NCBI GenBank assembly: GCA_022661535.1
Contig: JAKULF010000004.1
Coordinates: 1,364,001 to 1,428,000, forward strand
DNA length: 64,000 bases
Source of the DNA: Eutypa lata
Lineage: Eukaryota; Ascomycota; Sordariomycetes; Xylariales; Diatrypaceae
Direction of reading: 5' to 3'
Numbering within the stretch: the stretch's first letter is position 1; each line of letters starts with the position of its first letter. Shown piece after piece: positions 31,648-43,559 of the stretch. The notes below the pieces were generated by a model that was not told where the DNA came from, ran no database searches, and saw nothing but the letters and a program-made list of their open reading frames with translations. The translations under genes were made by a program, and so were the position numbers.

Positions 31648-32963
31648 AGTGACCTTACCTTAATTGCCCTGGTGGAAAGATGGATAAGCCTTTCCGGGCA
31701 GCTTATTGATTGTAACGTGGTCTTCTGTCAAAGTTCTCACTATGTCTCTTGGCCAAGTCTCTATTTCCGCTCAAAAGGAAGGGATCCAAGGGGAACCCCC
31801 CTCTGTGTTGGCATAGCATGCTTTATGTAGAAATTATCCAGGCACCCAGTGTGACAAGTCCTAACATGTCTCAAACGCGAATGGGCGGCAACGAACGCCG
31901 CAAGCCAATCATGGCTAATTTTGGACAGGGCTATAATGCAGGAATGCCTGTTGACTTCACGCTCATTTCAGCTGCGCCAGTCTTACCCGCATAATCCATC
32001 CCTGCCAAAAATTCTATAATAGTTTTCGCCCCCAAATCTTGAACAAGGAGCATAGTGTGGTGTCCAAGAAAGGTTACCATATCGTATAATACTACGGCTG
32101 AATTTTTATTGTACATGAGATTGACGTGCAATATTCTAACTAATGACTACTTTACAAGTTCATATTCCAAAGAATCTAAACTATTTCCTTAATATACGAG
32201 CGTATCTCGCGTTAATAGTACCAACTCAATCAAGTAATTATGATATTTCGCCTATTTTGACCTAGCGGGCGATCTTCCCAGACAGAACTATATATTGACA
32301 TACATATGACTGTAATATGGCGATGCACCTTAGTCTTCTATGGTTACCTATTAATGCAAGACAGGTAATGCGTGCCTCAACTTCTGGAGTAAGAGTTTTG
32401 TAAAGAACCTCTGAAATCACAATACTATTAACCACCCATTTTAGTAAAATGTATATTGTGTTTAACGTTACGATTACAAGGTTATCGCTATCCTTCATAT
32501 TCTGTTGACCTGTAGATATCGCAGTCCTTCGTTGACAAAGGAAATAAAAGAAGAAAGAATATAAGATGTATGGCAAACCAGCATTGAATCCGGCCTCCTC
32601 GAAGAATAATCTAAGTTTTTTTTTGTTTTTTGTTTTTTGTTTTGTTTTTTGTTTTCCTTTTTTGGATGATAGTGATTTTAGTTTAATGCCCAGTGTTCGT
32701 TTCCTTCAGTTGTAATATGAAGTACTTGTCTGCAAGGGATATATATAGAGTTGAATGGGGCCTTAAACTTCTACCTGTATATATATATTAGCTAAGGCCC
32801 TCTTGTATGTCTCGGAGAACTTGCTGTGATGAGATGTAGTTGACTTTAAAAGTAACCACAGTGTCCATTACAACTGGAGACGAGGCCACTGATCTAACGA
32901 CCGGAGTTTATCTCGAAGTACTAGTTAACGGTCCTCCTCCTTCAAACTCATCATAATCAAGGT
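31648..32963. other. Intergenic spacer
   Basis: AT-rich. A poly-T/TTTTTTG run lies at about 32618-32661. Open frames here (for example 32262-32576 minus) look random. Confidence 0.5.
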
Positions 32964-33767
32964 CTAGATAGCTTTTGCTGCCGTCATGTTCCCCTCTGGC
33001 GCTGTCCACGGGAAGAACTGGGCCTGTGCACCGTTTCTTAATGAGCCGTCCTCGTTTCGTTTGTGAAAGAACCTGAACACGGTGACACCATGTTGACTCA
33101 TAGTAAAAGCCAAGCATGTATTTGAGGCCTTCGCCCACATGCCTAGCTTCACTATTGTCACTCGAGCTTTGGAGTAGGCCTCCTCAATAAATAGATCATG
33201 GTGGTCGAAAACTTGCGCTCTTGTTGAGTCTCCCACCACCCAGAACTGATTTGCCTCTATGGGGGCAAAGCAGTGTACGAACTTACCTTCGGCGAAAAGG
33301 AACAGATTGGGCCGTTTAGCCTGGCTGGGACCTGAATTGCCACCCTGGTGAACCATTCCCTTGAATTGCATCGACAATTCTCTGCAGGTACGAATACCAA
33401 CAGCTTGTTGCATCTTCACTCGTAACTGTTGCAGCGCGGCATTGAGAATTGGCTGGACACGGTTTGCGAAAAGAGCACTGACGTCCTCTTCCACACAGAT
33501 GAGGGGGCTGTGTTCTTCGTCATTTACTGCCGCCTGGGCGCTTTTGACAGCTTCGGATGTGGGTATCATGACTTCGAAGAACGACCCGAATGCAGTATCT
33601 GCATTTTCTTCAGTGAAGTCATCCCATACCTCCGCATCATCAAATTCGATTTTCAGGAAGTCTTTATGAGGTTTAGTGCTTCGAGCCTTTGGCCCTACAC
33701 CGTCGGTAAATTTGCCGAGTCCGAGCTCCAGAAGTTCGTCGAGCGTAGTGCTAAGCTTGCTTTCCAT
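32964..33767 (-). CDS. Hypothetical protein
   Basis: Single exon, 267 aa, ATG at 33767. No signal peptide or membrane segment. A middle block (NLFLFAEGKFVHCFAPIE) and a following VVGDSTRAQVFDHHDLFIEE look like a folded alpha/beta domain, but I do not recognise the family. The length and lack of stops argue for a real gene. It lies next to the Fta2-type gene and is transcribed divergently from it across 824 bp. Confidence 0.65.
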   Translation of the reverse strand: MESKLSTTLDELLELGLGKFTDGVGPKARSTKPHKDFLKIEFDDAEVWDDFTEENADTAFGSFFEVMIPTSEAVKSAQAAVNDEEHSPLICVEEDVSALFANRVQPILNAALQQLRVKMQQAVGIRTCRELSMQFKGMVHQGGNSGPSQAKRPNLFLFAEGKFVHCFAPIEANQFWVVGDSTRAQVFDHHDLFIEEAYSKARVTIVKLGMWAKASNTCLAFTMSQHGVTVFRFFHKRNEDGSLRNGAQAQFFPWTAPEGNMTAAKAI

Positions 33768-34591
33768 TTTGATAGGTCTGTATAGGTTGTTTGTCGGTTA
33801 GATACTGGAAAGATGGGGGTGAATACCTGTCTATGAAACTGGAAGTTGAAAGAGGCTTTATAATATATAAATACAAAAGTAAAGTACTATTTAAACTACA
33901 ACGTCGTTTTATTCCTACAGCTATTGCCGTTCTTAAACTGGGAGACTGGATAACACATATTAATAGATGAGCTGTGGGGTAATAAAGTTATACTGAACAT
34001 TCACGGCTACTACATGGTTTTCACCTACTTTGGGTAGCTATTGAATCATAATGGTTCCACATGTTTGTTGTTCCCTTTCTTTTCGTATGAAGTCACATCC
34101 GGAACGGGATCTCGAGTACCAGGAAACCAAATGGTTCCGCTCAACTTTCAGTACATATACATACATATAGAGCTAAATTATGGAGAACTAATACTTTTGT
34201 TAAAATGCTAGAGATACCCAGGGCGATGGAAGCTTGAAAGGAGTTGGCTGTGATTTAATTAGGTAAATTGTTGAAGGCTGAGGTGAATGTCAGTTCTTAA
34301 TCCTGGTTCCCATACATATTTGAAATGAGTCGGGGTATTACTAACTTTGTGTAATACGACAGTCTGTACCCGTTGGTTTGTGCCACCAACTTCCTTCAAT
34401 GGGATGATACCCAATCACCAAGCGCTCAAACGTTGGTTGCACGCGGATGACAGCAGCATTTGCTACGGTTCAATAATTTTGTTTCTCCCTTTGTCTTTAC
34501 ATTTCACCTCTCAAATTCATATTTGAACTCAAAAGCCCTACAGTGTGTCTCTACCTCGGCATAATATAAATCTCTTAATAAACAAGCGACA
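33768..34591. promoter_or_regulatory. Divergent promoter region
   Basis: 824 bp between divergent genes. No distinct regulatory motif that I can defend. Confidence 0.4.
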
Positions 34592-35640
34592 ATGAATCAC
34601 ATACCAAATATCCCTGGCCCAAAATTAGGACCATTTGACTCCAAGGAAAGCCCTCTACATATTGAATTCCTAGAGCTACTTGGAACAGGATTACATGCAC
34701 ATGTCTGGAAAGTTTCAATTGGTGGCTTCGTGTACGCCCTTAAGATTGTGAGCATAAATATATACCCCCTGTGAATAGTTCACGAGGCTAAAATTAGATC
34801 TAGTTTACCTTCACGGACGAATGGGATCCGTCAGACCATTGGAACATCACTTTGAGCGAAGAGGAGCATGACCTGTATATGCATCCATTTTACAACGAAT
34901 GTAGAGCTTACGGGCGGCTTAAAGAAACTAGCAACGACTATCTAGCAGTGCTATGCTATGGATATCTTATGATCGATGGAGAAAATAAGGAGGCACTTCG
35001 CGGGCGATATCCGGAATCTTGGAAGGACGAATTCTGCTTGGACGAATCTAACGCGGAAAAGCCGCTACGGTGTCTCGTGAAAGAGTTCCTCGAGAAAACG
35101 CCGAGCTTCAAATCCTACGGCTATGATAACCACTGGATCGATGTATGCCTTACTCAGGAAGCTGGGAAGAATCTCATTGGGTCTTTGAAGACGCTCCATC
35201 AAGCTGGGATTCTTTGTCGCGATGTCGGTGGCGAGAACATTGTGAATGGCAAGTTCCTAGAGTTCAGCTGCGCCATGACAGTACCACATCCATGCTTGGA
35301 TAGCGCACATATCGAGTCCTCGAAGTGGGACGACCCTTTCGACGGGCGGTTAGGCTACTGGGACGCTTATCAACTCGACGAACTAATTGACGGATGGAAC
35401 TTGATGCATCCTACTGAGACGATATGGACTCGAGCTATCTCTAATCTAGAGTATAGAAAACGCCTCAGATCTTACGGTCGCGGCCGCAGTCGCGCTAAGA
35501 GGATCACTGACTTGGGGTGGAGACCGAGGCCAGACAAATATAAGTGGAAGCCAGAGGGAGTGTCAAATTTGCCAACCAAGAAAAGGGTACGAGCACAGCC
35601 AAAGAAGAAGAAAAGAAGAAGACACAGTGGCAAGCGTTGA
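34592..35640 (+). CDS. Fta2-domain (kinase-fold, Sim4/kinetochore Fta2-like) protein
   Basis: Two exons, 34592-34747 and 34804-35640 (56-bp intron), give 330 aa. The opening PGPKLGPFDSKE and IEFLELLGTGLHAHVWKV with YALKI match the start of the fungal Fta2 family (PF13095), which has a divergent protein-kinase fold. The GTGLHAHV loop and ALK lysine mimic a Gly loop and VAIK. Later, GILCRDVGGENIVNGKFLEFSCA takes the place of the catalytic and DFG segments: CRD remains, but DFG is replaced by EFS, so it is likely a pseudokinase or atypical enzyme. The tail is a strong basic nuclear signal (KKKKRRRHSGKR). Most members of this expanded family have no shown kinetochore role, so the name marks the domain only. 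Confidence 0.82.
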
Positions 35641-35900
35641 ATGAGATAGCCTATATTGATATCAATGTATAATACGTGGCAGTGCTACCAGTAGATAGTT
35701 ATTCTTTCTTCACGACTCACTACAATATTGGCTTGGACCTAAGTAGCTCCCAGTAAGGCTTATTGCCACAGGGCCGCTTATTAAAGCCAGTAGTTTAGAT
35801 TTGCATACAGTAATCAAGAATGCGTTTTGCTGAATGCTATTGTAATGACTATTTGTATCACCAACCAGTAGTACACCCCATGCTTCATTCTAAGACTGGC

Positions 35901-37198
35901 TTAAGCCCCTTGGCCTAACGCCAGTATAGAATCAACTGTATCCCTAACACTATCCTTCAAGCTCCTGTAATCTAGCCCCAAAACCTCCCTTGACCTCCTG
36001 TTATCGAAACCATACACATCGTCAGGGAAATCATCTTTCGCTTCCGCAGGGGGTAGCTTCCCCGCCAAGTCCGGATACGAACTGCGGATGATATCTGCGA
36101 CCCGCTTCGTAGAGAAATGACCACCGACGACGTAGAACCGGTTTCCCCCTGCCCGCGACACGGTCAGGGCTCTCACGTGCGCGAGAGCCACCTCGCGGAC
36201 GTCTACCCACGTGAAGACTGGCGCCGTAGGCGGAAGGGAGTCCCTTAGCTTGCCCAACACCATGTCCCGAATGAGGCGGTTCGACATGTTGACGGCCTCG
36301 AAGCTTGTAAGTTTTTTTTGGATGGGGCCGAACGTGAACGTGTTGTTGATGACGACGAGGTCGAAGTTCGGCTTCTGCTCGGCGACGAACGCCCACGCCG
36401 CTTTCTCGGAAAGGGCCTTATGGCATTATCAATACGCCTGCTTGCTTTCCTATTTGGGGACACGGATGGTGAGTGTTTCTTTGGGAATGACGTACTTTAC
36501 TAGCTCTGTAGGTCTTCTCCAGATTCATAGAACTGACGGCCTCATCCCATGTCAACGGGGACCAGCATGTCTCATCGTACACCTTTGCATGGTTGTCAAA
36601 ATTCAGCATGGCTGCAGAAGATGAAGTAATGACCACTCGTTTGACCCCGGGAGCATTGGCCTTGATAGACTTCAGTACTTCAGTCGTCCCCTTAATAGCA
36701 GGATCCAAGATCCCTTTCACAGGATCCTCCACATCCAGAGAGCATGGTGACGCGGTATGGACCACATATTCAATAGACGGATCTAGTTGAAACACCTATG
36801 AAGCCGATAATATGAGCTATCCGAATATGTGAGCTATATGTGAGTCTTGACTTACAACATCAAAGGCGCCTTCTTTAACGATGTCCTCAACTATAGCGTA
36901 GGCCACGTTCTTCTGCTGAGACGGTGTAACTGATTTGACTATCCTATGACCTTTGTCATTAGACCTAGCCGTAACTACAACTTGGAAACTATATTCCAAT
37001 TAGTCCCTGCATTCAGATATGAATTGAGGTCGATTTACCCGTCCTCCAGAAGCCTCTCGAGGACATGCGACGCAATGAATCCACTACCACCTACAGTTTT
37101 TCCATGTTAGTAGAGCCAAGTATGAATAGTGATATAATAATTAACTTACCAGTTAAGAGGACTTTGCCCCGCGAGGGTTCATTTATTGTTGAGTCCAT
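35901..37198 (-). CDS. NAD(P)-dependent extended SDR reductase (Gre2/dihydroflavonol-4-reductase-like)
   Basis: Five exons, 37198-37150, 37090-37039, 36988-36856, 36795-36496 and 36416-35901, join in phase to 349 aa. The Rossmann motif TGGSGFIASHVLERLLEDG is at about 16-34 and the VVHTASP strand follows. The catalytic Ser region is VVITSSSAAM, and the YxxxK pair is YRASK just before an intron. Later blocks are INNTFTFGP, FTWVDVREVALAHV and the substrate-side FYVVGGHFS. All catalytic elements are intact. The class reduces aldehydes or ketones (methylglyoxal, isovaleraldehyde, flavanonol-type substrates) with NADPH; the substrate here is unknown. It is divergent from the FAD monooxygenase across 547 bp, which suggests co-regulation. 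Confidence 0.93.
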
Positions 37199-37745
37199 CT
37201 TTCTTTCTGTCCAGCGTCACGTCACAATGCCCGGAAATACACAATATGGCAACCCTTCAATATTCCTTTCAGAATTGGCATGATCATATGAAAAATATGT
37301 GGATCAACGGTTCTATATGAGTGTCTAGCCACCAGACAGGCTTCAGACTATGTGCAACTCAACAGAGGCCTTTCCCTCCGGACCTCCGAAATCTCACGGT
37401 GTAATTACCCCAATGCAAGCCGGGAATAACGTGCATAGCAAGCCACCATGCAACTTCGATGCCTATTATTGGGACGATTCAGATTTAAAGCCGATACCGA
37501 TGCAATGTAACGTCCACCTAGCTGAGGGGTGGTAGATAATTAGTAAAGGTTAGATAGAACAAGAGGGCACATATCTATACCGGCCATTTATAAACCAGAA
37601 GAATCCAAGTCCTCATCTTATAATGAACTAAAAAAGCTAGTTCTAAATAAGAAGCAATACTCTGTGCCACCAAGGACAACTTCTTCAAACGACTTCAAGA
37701 CAGTGTGTGGATTCTAAACAAGCGATCAACGTAATCATCTACACG
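37199..37745. promoter_or_regulatory. Shared divergent promoter SDR / FAD monooxygenase
   Basis: 547 bp with no gene, between two divergently transcribed oxidoreductases. A short open frame at 37350-37535 shows no recognisable content. Confidence 0.5.
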
Positions 37746-39729
37746 ATGTCGCAGCTGTCAAGCGCAACACCAGAAGCCGGCGACCAGGACTACATCGACG
37801 TGCCAAACCTAAACGGCGAAGAGACCGACAATAGCGACGACAACAACAACAAAAACGACAACAACCGACTACACGTAGCCATCGTAGGAGGCGGCATCAC
37901 AGGCCTAGCACTCGCGCTGGGCCTCTCGGCCCGCGGGGTGCGATACACGCTGTACGAACGAGCCTCGGGGCTCCGAGAAATCGGGGCCGGGATCGGACTG
38001 AGCCCGAACGCCGAGCGGGCACTGCGCGCCATCGACGTGCGCGCCCACGCCGTATTCAAGCGCGTGGCCGCGCCTAGCTCCAGCGGCGGCGACTGGTTCG
38101 AGTGGGTCGACGGCACGACGGACCAGCTGGCTTTCCGGCTGTCGACACGCGTGAGTGACGTTAGCGGTAGCGGTAGCAATGATGGAAGTGGGAGTGGGAG
38201 TGGAAGTGGAAGCGGAGGTCTTGGCGAAGCGTTTCAGGGATGTCGCAGGTCGGATTTGCTGGAGGGGTTGGCGAAGCTCGTGGAGCCGGAGGGGAATGTT
38301 AGGTTTGGGAAGGCTGTGGATAGGATTGAGGGATGGGGGGTCGGAGAGGAAGATGGTGATGATGGTAAGGTTGTGCTAAGGTTTAAAGATGGAACAACTG
38401 AGGAAGCGGATGTCGGTAAGCAACAACTAATAATGATTACAGTAACAACTAGCACTACCATTTGGTCATCATGTTTGATTGTTATTGCTATACTGACAAT
38501 GATATCTATGAATAGTGATCGGCTGCGACGGCATTTACTCACGAGTCCGACAGCTCCTGCTCGGGGAGGAGAACCCGGCCTCGTACGCCGCGTACACGCA
38601 GAAATTCAGTTTCCGAACTATTCTGCCCATGGAACAAGTACTAACCCACTCGGACATTGTTCACAGGATAAAAACGCGGGTTATGTTCAACGGTCCAGGG
38701 GCCCATATCAGTAAGAAGTTCTTACAATTTCTTGTACCCCTATCCAGTCTGTCTTCTGAGGGTTTCTCTATACCAATGAAACTCCCCTCCCCACAAGATA
38801 ATTTATACAAGACGCAGAAACTAACTCTTAACATTGTAGTCACGTACCCCATCGGCGCCAAGGCAGACATCCTGAACGTGCTCTTCGTGATTTCGGAACT
38901 CTCCCCTCCCTCGTCTTCTTCCCCCTCCCCTCTCCAATCTACACCCATGTCCAAAAGCCAAGAGAAGAGGAAACCAGCCGTCGCCAAAGCCTCGAAATCT
39001 GAAGCTATAGAGGCCTTTAAGTCATGGCACCCGACTATACGCAGCATCGTAGACCTCCTGCCCGACGCGGAGGCCGTCGACAGTGACGAAACCAAGGCGC
39101 TCAGGTGGGACATATACGACATGCACGACCATCCAGCGCCTTACTATACCCGAGGCGGCGTGTGCCTCGCCGGCGACGCGGCTCACGCATCCACTCCGCA
39201 CCTGGGCTCCGGTGCGGGCTTTGGGATCGAGGATGCGCTCACACTGGCGACGGTGTTGGAGGCCGTTGATAAGGAGATCATCGACGCCGGCGAGGGAGCT
39301 AGAGTAACCGGAACCGTGACGGATAGCGATGATAATGATAATCACGGGGAACCTGAGGTGGTAATAAAAGATGAGAGTAGCACTAACACTAGAGAACAAG
39401 TACGCAAGGTGAAGAAGCCCGACCTCTGTCGCGCCGCGCTGGCGGCGTATAACGATGTCCGCTACGAGCGGACACAGTGGTTGCCGGGAGCATCACGCGA
39501 AGCATGTGGGCTCTTCCAGTGGGAGGGTGAGGCAGGGCGTCGTGGGAGGGACGATCCTGCGTGGTTCGGCGAGGAGATCACACGGCGGTTTTACCATATC
39601 TGGAACTATGATATCGATGGCATGGTTCGGGACGTCCTTGCTCAGTTCAGTGGCAGAGTGGGATCGAATATGCCAGTAGGCGTTGGTAAGGGGCAAGGGG
39701 AAGGAATTAGTGGCCATCTCTCAATGTAG
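37746..39729 (+). CDS. FAD-dependent monooxygenase (salicylate hydroxylase-like)
   Basis: Three exons, 37746-38415, 38516-38710 and 38840-39729, give 584 aa. The start is the first ATG in frame. The FAD-binding GxGxxG motif, IVGGGITG, is at 46-53 with YERA downstream; the DG motif GCDGIYSRVR lies just after intron 1; the GD motif GDAAHASTPHLGSGAG starts at 400. This is the PF01494 class, which hydroxylates aromatic acids and phenols using NAD(P)H and O2. Odd points are an Asp/Asn-rich N-terminus, a Gly-Ser run at about 138-158, a Ser/Pro insert near 316-325 and an acidic insert after the GD motif, making it longer than typical salicylate hydroxylase (about 430-450 aa). Intron 2 (129 bp) is a multiple of three and has no stop, so retention would keep the frame. 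Confidence 0.92.
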
Positions 39730-40160
39730 CTAGATACTACTATAAGGACGAATCACACGGAATTGCTTCACCGAATCACAGAGCGACGGAATATTAATGC
39801 ACCAAACCGTTCAATTAACTTTTTAACACTAAAAGGAGGGACTATCGAAGTAGATTTTCTCGTGATATCCTCCATTCCTTGCAATACTTGGACACTGGCA
39901 AGCTGTTTCCCCAACGATCGCTGGGTAGCTTGGTTCCATTCATTTCCCGTGTGATAAAGATCGTAGTCTTCATATGTACCCACCCTGTAACGACTGTATT
40001 GACGCATGCCCTCCTGCTTGCATACGCCACAACCCCCCTGAATCCTTCTCGTCTCTCCTAGAAGCAGTGATCCAGGGATAACCTCTTCCTCCAACTCCTC
40101 AACTCCCCTCTCCACTCCCTCTCCTTCCTCCTCACTACGGGGCTTCCCGCCCCTCCGTAG
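39730..40160. other. Convergent spacer
   Basis: 3' ends of the monooxygenase and ENA genes. A C/T-rich stretch lies at about 40070-40160. No gene. Confidence 0.5.
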
Positions 40161-43100
40161 TCATTGCCGTTTCTCGACAGGAGTATCGTTCTCTTCGGTA
40201 CTCTCGAAGCTGAGATACTGAGCGAAGGCGCGGTGTTCGATATCCTGATCTTTCCATAGGGCGCCGGTATGGTGACGAGCCCTGTGTCTGAAGAAGACTC
40301 GCTTGGCGAACTTCCAGGCCTCGACACCGGCAAAGAATAGCGCCGCGGCGATGAATACAATGCCCCACTCCCACGAAATGCCTACGTGCTTGAATACTAC
40401 TGTGTTCAGCGTCGGAATATACAGGACTGGGAACATGGTGACGAAGCCGATTATAATGGCCCAGAAGAGGAACTTGTTTCTCCAGATGTCATACATCCAT
40501 TGCGTGAAATACTTCTTAGAACCCGGTTGCATACGGAAGAAGGAACGACGGCGATCGATCATCTCCCAGGCCAGGAAAAGGGCAAACCAAGTTAGACAGG
40601 CGAAAGTAGTCGCGCGGGCACGGAAGACGGTATCACAGCCCTCGCTATAAGTTTCATTGCAGCCCTCACCCAGGGATCCGTCACCAAACCCAAAGACGAC
40701 GAGACAGAAGCTCGAGAGGCAAAGCGCAGTGATCCAGAGCCCATACACCACCATGTCGACCAAGAACTCCATGTCGAAGATTCCGGTCCTCAGGTTCTGC
40801 GGGGGTCGGCTCATGATATCTGGGACGGCGCGCTCGAAGCCCAAGCCCATATCGGGCATGCCCGATGTGATCATGATGATCCAGACGATCTCGACCGGAG
40901 CTAAGGGGAAGACAGAGAGCTCGCGAGAGTCCTTGAATACAAGGCCGATCAGTAGGGTCCCGGCCTGAGCGATGTTCTCGGCGAGCACATGCAGGACGAA
41001 CTTCTGGATGTTGTCGAAGATGCGGCGACCCTCCTCGATGGCGGCTACGATGCTGGCAAAGTTGTCGTCGGCAAGCACCACATCTGATGCCTCCTTGGCT
41101 ACGTCGCTTCCAGCTTGTCCCATGGCAATACCAACATCGGCTCGTCGAAGAGAGGGGGAATCATTTACTCCATCGCCAGTCTAGTGTATTACGTTAGTCA
41201 GAAGAGAATACTATCAAAAACGAGGACAGGTGTGTAATTACCATAGCACAAAACTTCTTCCGCCTGTGTAGGGCCTCGATCATGCGCACTTTCGTGTTCG
41301 GAGCACATCGGGCAATGACGAGAGGCAGTACCGGGAGCTGATCAACTTGGTCGTCCGTCAACGAATCGAAATCGCTTGCCGTCATTACCATAGCAGCGGC
41401 GACATCCCGCCGAACAAGTTCCATCCTACTCGGAAGAATACCAACTTCGATGGCAATAGCCTTTGCGGTTTCAGGGTGATCACCCGTCAGCATGTGGACA
41501 GAAATACCAGCTTCGTGGCAGCTTCGCACGGCGGGGGCAGATTCAGGTCGAGGAGGGTCGTAGAGGCCGATCAAACCGCGGAAGACGAGGTTGGATTCTA
41601 CCATGTTGCGGTCGATGTCTTTGCTGGTATCCACAGGGGAATCATACTTCTTGCTCGCGAGTGCAAGAACACGTAGGCCCATCCCAGCAAACGCTTCCAT
41701 GTTCTGCAAGATCTCTTGGCGAAATTTATCCGTCATTTTTACGCTATCCTGCCCATCGTGTTCGCAGTAATCCGTGCAAATGTCGATTACCCGCTCCACG
41801 GCACCCTTAGTGAAGACAGAGAGTTCTCCGTTCTGCTGTTCTTTGAAAATGACAGACATACGCTTGACATCAGAATCGAACGGGAATTCGGAGATCTGGG
41901 TCCAGTCCGGAGTCGCGCCCTGGGTGAACTTGAGACGGTTCCAGTCGAACCTGGAAGCAAAGACCTGGATCGCAATCTCGGTAGGGTCTCCACGTGCATG
42001 CCATTGGTCGTCTTTTTGCGTAACGGTAGCAAGATTAGCCAGAGAAGCAACACGGAGATAGTCATTCAATGCAACCTTGCTATCAGATAAAAGCTGGGAA
42101 GGCTGGGCAGCAGTGCGTTTTTCATCATCCTCCTCTTTGAGTTCCATCTGATGAGGTTGACGATTATCGAAGTACAATTCGCCCCTGGTAGGGTTGAAAG
42201 GCTCTGACGATGTATCAACAGTATATGTACCCATAGCAGGGATCCAGGCTCGTTTCGCAACCATCTTCCCCTGAGTCAGGGTCCCGGTCTTATCTGAACA
42301 AATATCGGTTACAGCACCCAAGGCTTCAAGAGACTTGAGGTTGCGTACAATCACGTTCCTCTGAACCATGCGCTTAGTGCCTGCCGCCATAGTAATGGTT
42401 AGGACAACAACAAGGGAGGCAGGAATCATGGATAAGCCAGTAGCGACCGCGTAAATGATGACTTCTTGGCGGGAGTTGAACTTGTTAGCTCCAAGAACAA
42501 TAATGGCACAGACCACAGCAATGAAGAATAGCAGAACGGCAAGTTTCGATAATTTCCTTTGGAGAGGAGTTCCCACGTTGACTCCAAGAAAGCGGCCGAT
42601 AGCATCGGTGAACGTGAGGGTGTAAGCCTCTAGGTAGCGATGAGGCTTCGCTTTACCGTCGCGGCTAAGTTTCACTGGTCGGACTTTAGAGTCCTTCTTC
42701 CGCAAAGCAGAAGCAATGGCACCAATCTCAGTGAAAGTACCGGTAGCAAACACGATACCCTTAGCCCTGCCTTTGGTTACCGTGGAGGAGCTGTATGCCA
42801 CATTTAGCCTATCTCCGGGACCTGTGGCGTCATCAAAGATTGCTTTCTCATCTTTGCGTACAGGAAGAGACTCCCCCGTCAACAATGCTTCGTCCGTCTC
42901 GAAATTCACGGCCTCGGTGATCCTGCGAGTTTTTGTCAGCGCGTTTTCTTGACTCATGTCACAATGCATTCCTACCGAATATCTGCGGGTATAGTGTCGC
43001 CGGTCTTGAGCTCGACGAGATCACCTGTAACAATGTCACCTGAAGGGATGACGATGGAATTGTCATCGCGCACAACGTTTGCCGTAGGAGAGCTCAGTGA

Positions 43101-43559
43101 ACGAAGAGAGTCCATGGTTTTCTCAGCCGAAAATTCCTGAAAGAAGCCCACGACGACATTCAGCAAAATGACTGCTGCGACAACAGCCCCTTCAATGTAT
43201 GATTTGATACCAAAACTAACAGCCATGGCCATGATCAAAACCTTGAAACGCATCCCATTAGTTCATACGTAGGAGAGGTAAGCGATGTGTATCGTGGCAC
43301 TCACCAGAGTCATCGCATTGGCTATCTGAGCCACAATGATTTTCCAGGCAGACACCCCTTCGGAATCGCCTAATTCATTCTTGCCGTATTCCTGCAAACG
43401 CTGCTCCGCGACACTTGCGGACAAGCCATATAAGGCATCAGCTTCTAGCTCTCGGATGACTTCGTCAACAGTAAGAGCATGCGCCGGGCGTGACATGGGC
43501 TTATTAGACTGTCCGGAGACGTGAGGGTCAGAGGGGTTACCCTCTTTCTCTTTCGCCAT
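40161..43559 (-). CDS. ENA1: ENA-type Na+/K+-exporting P-type ATPase (type IID)
   Basis: Four exons, 43559-43305, 43241-42976, 42922-41242 and 41180-40161, join in phase to 1073 aa, the usual ENA size. The N-terminal cation-ATPase domain (LTVDEVIRELEADALYGLS) is followed by transmembrane pairs (IKSYIEGAVVAAVILLNVVV). The actuator TGES motif is at 189-192, the M4 stretch reads MIPASLVVVLTITMAAG, and the phosphorylation motif DKTGT starts at Asp384. The hinge TGDGVNDSP starts at 735, then six C-terminal helices follow. This pump exports Na+ (and K+ or Li+) across the plasma membrane, important at alkaline pH and in salt. The symbol follows the yeast family name. The 5' region (43560-44588) has no distinctive operator that I can identify. 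Confidence 0.95.
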
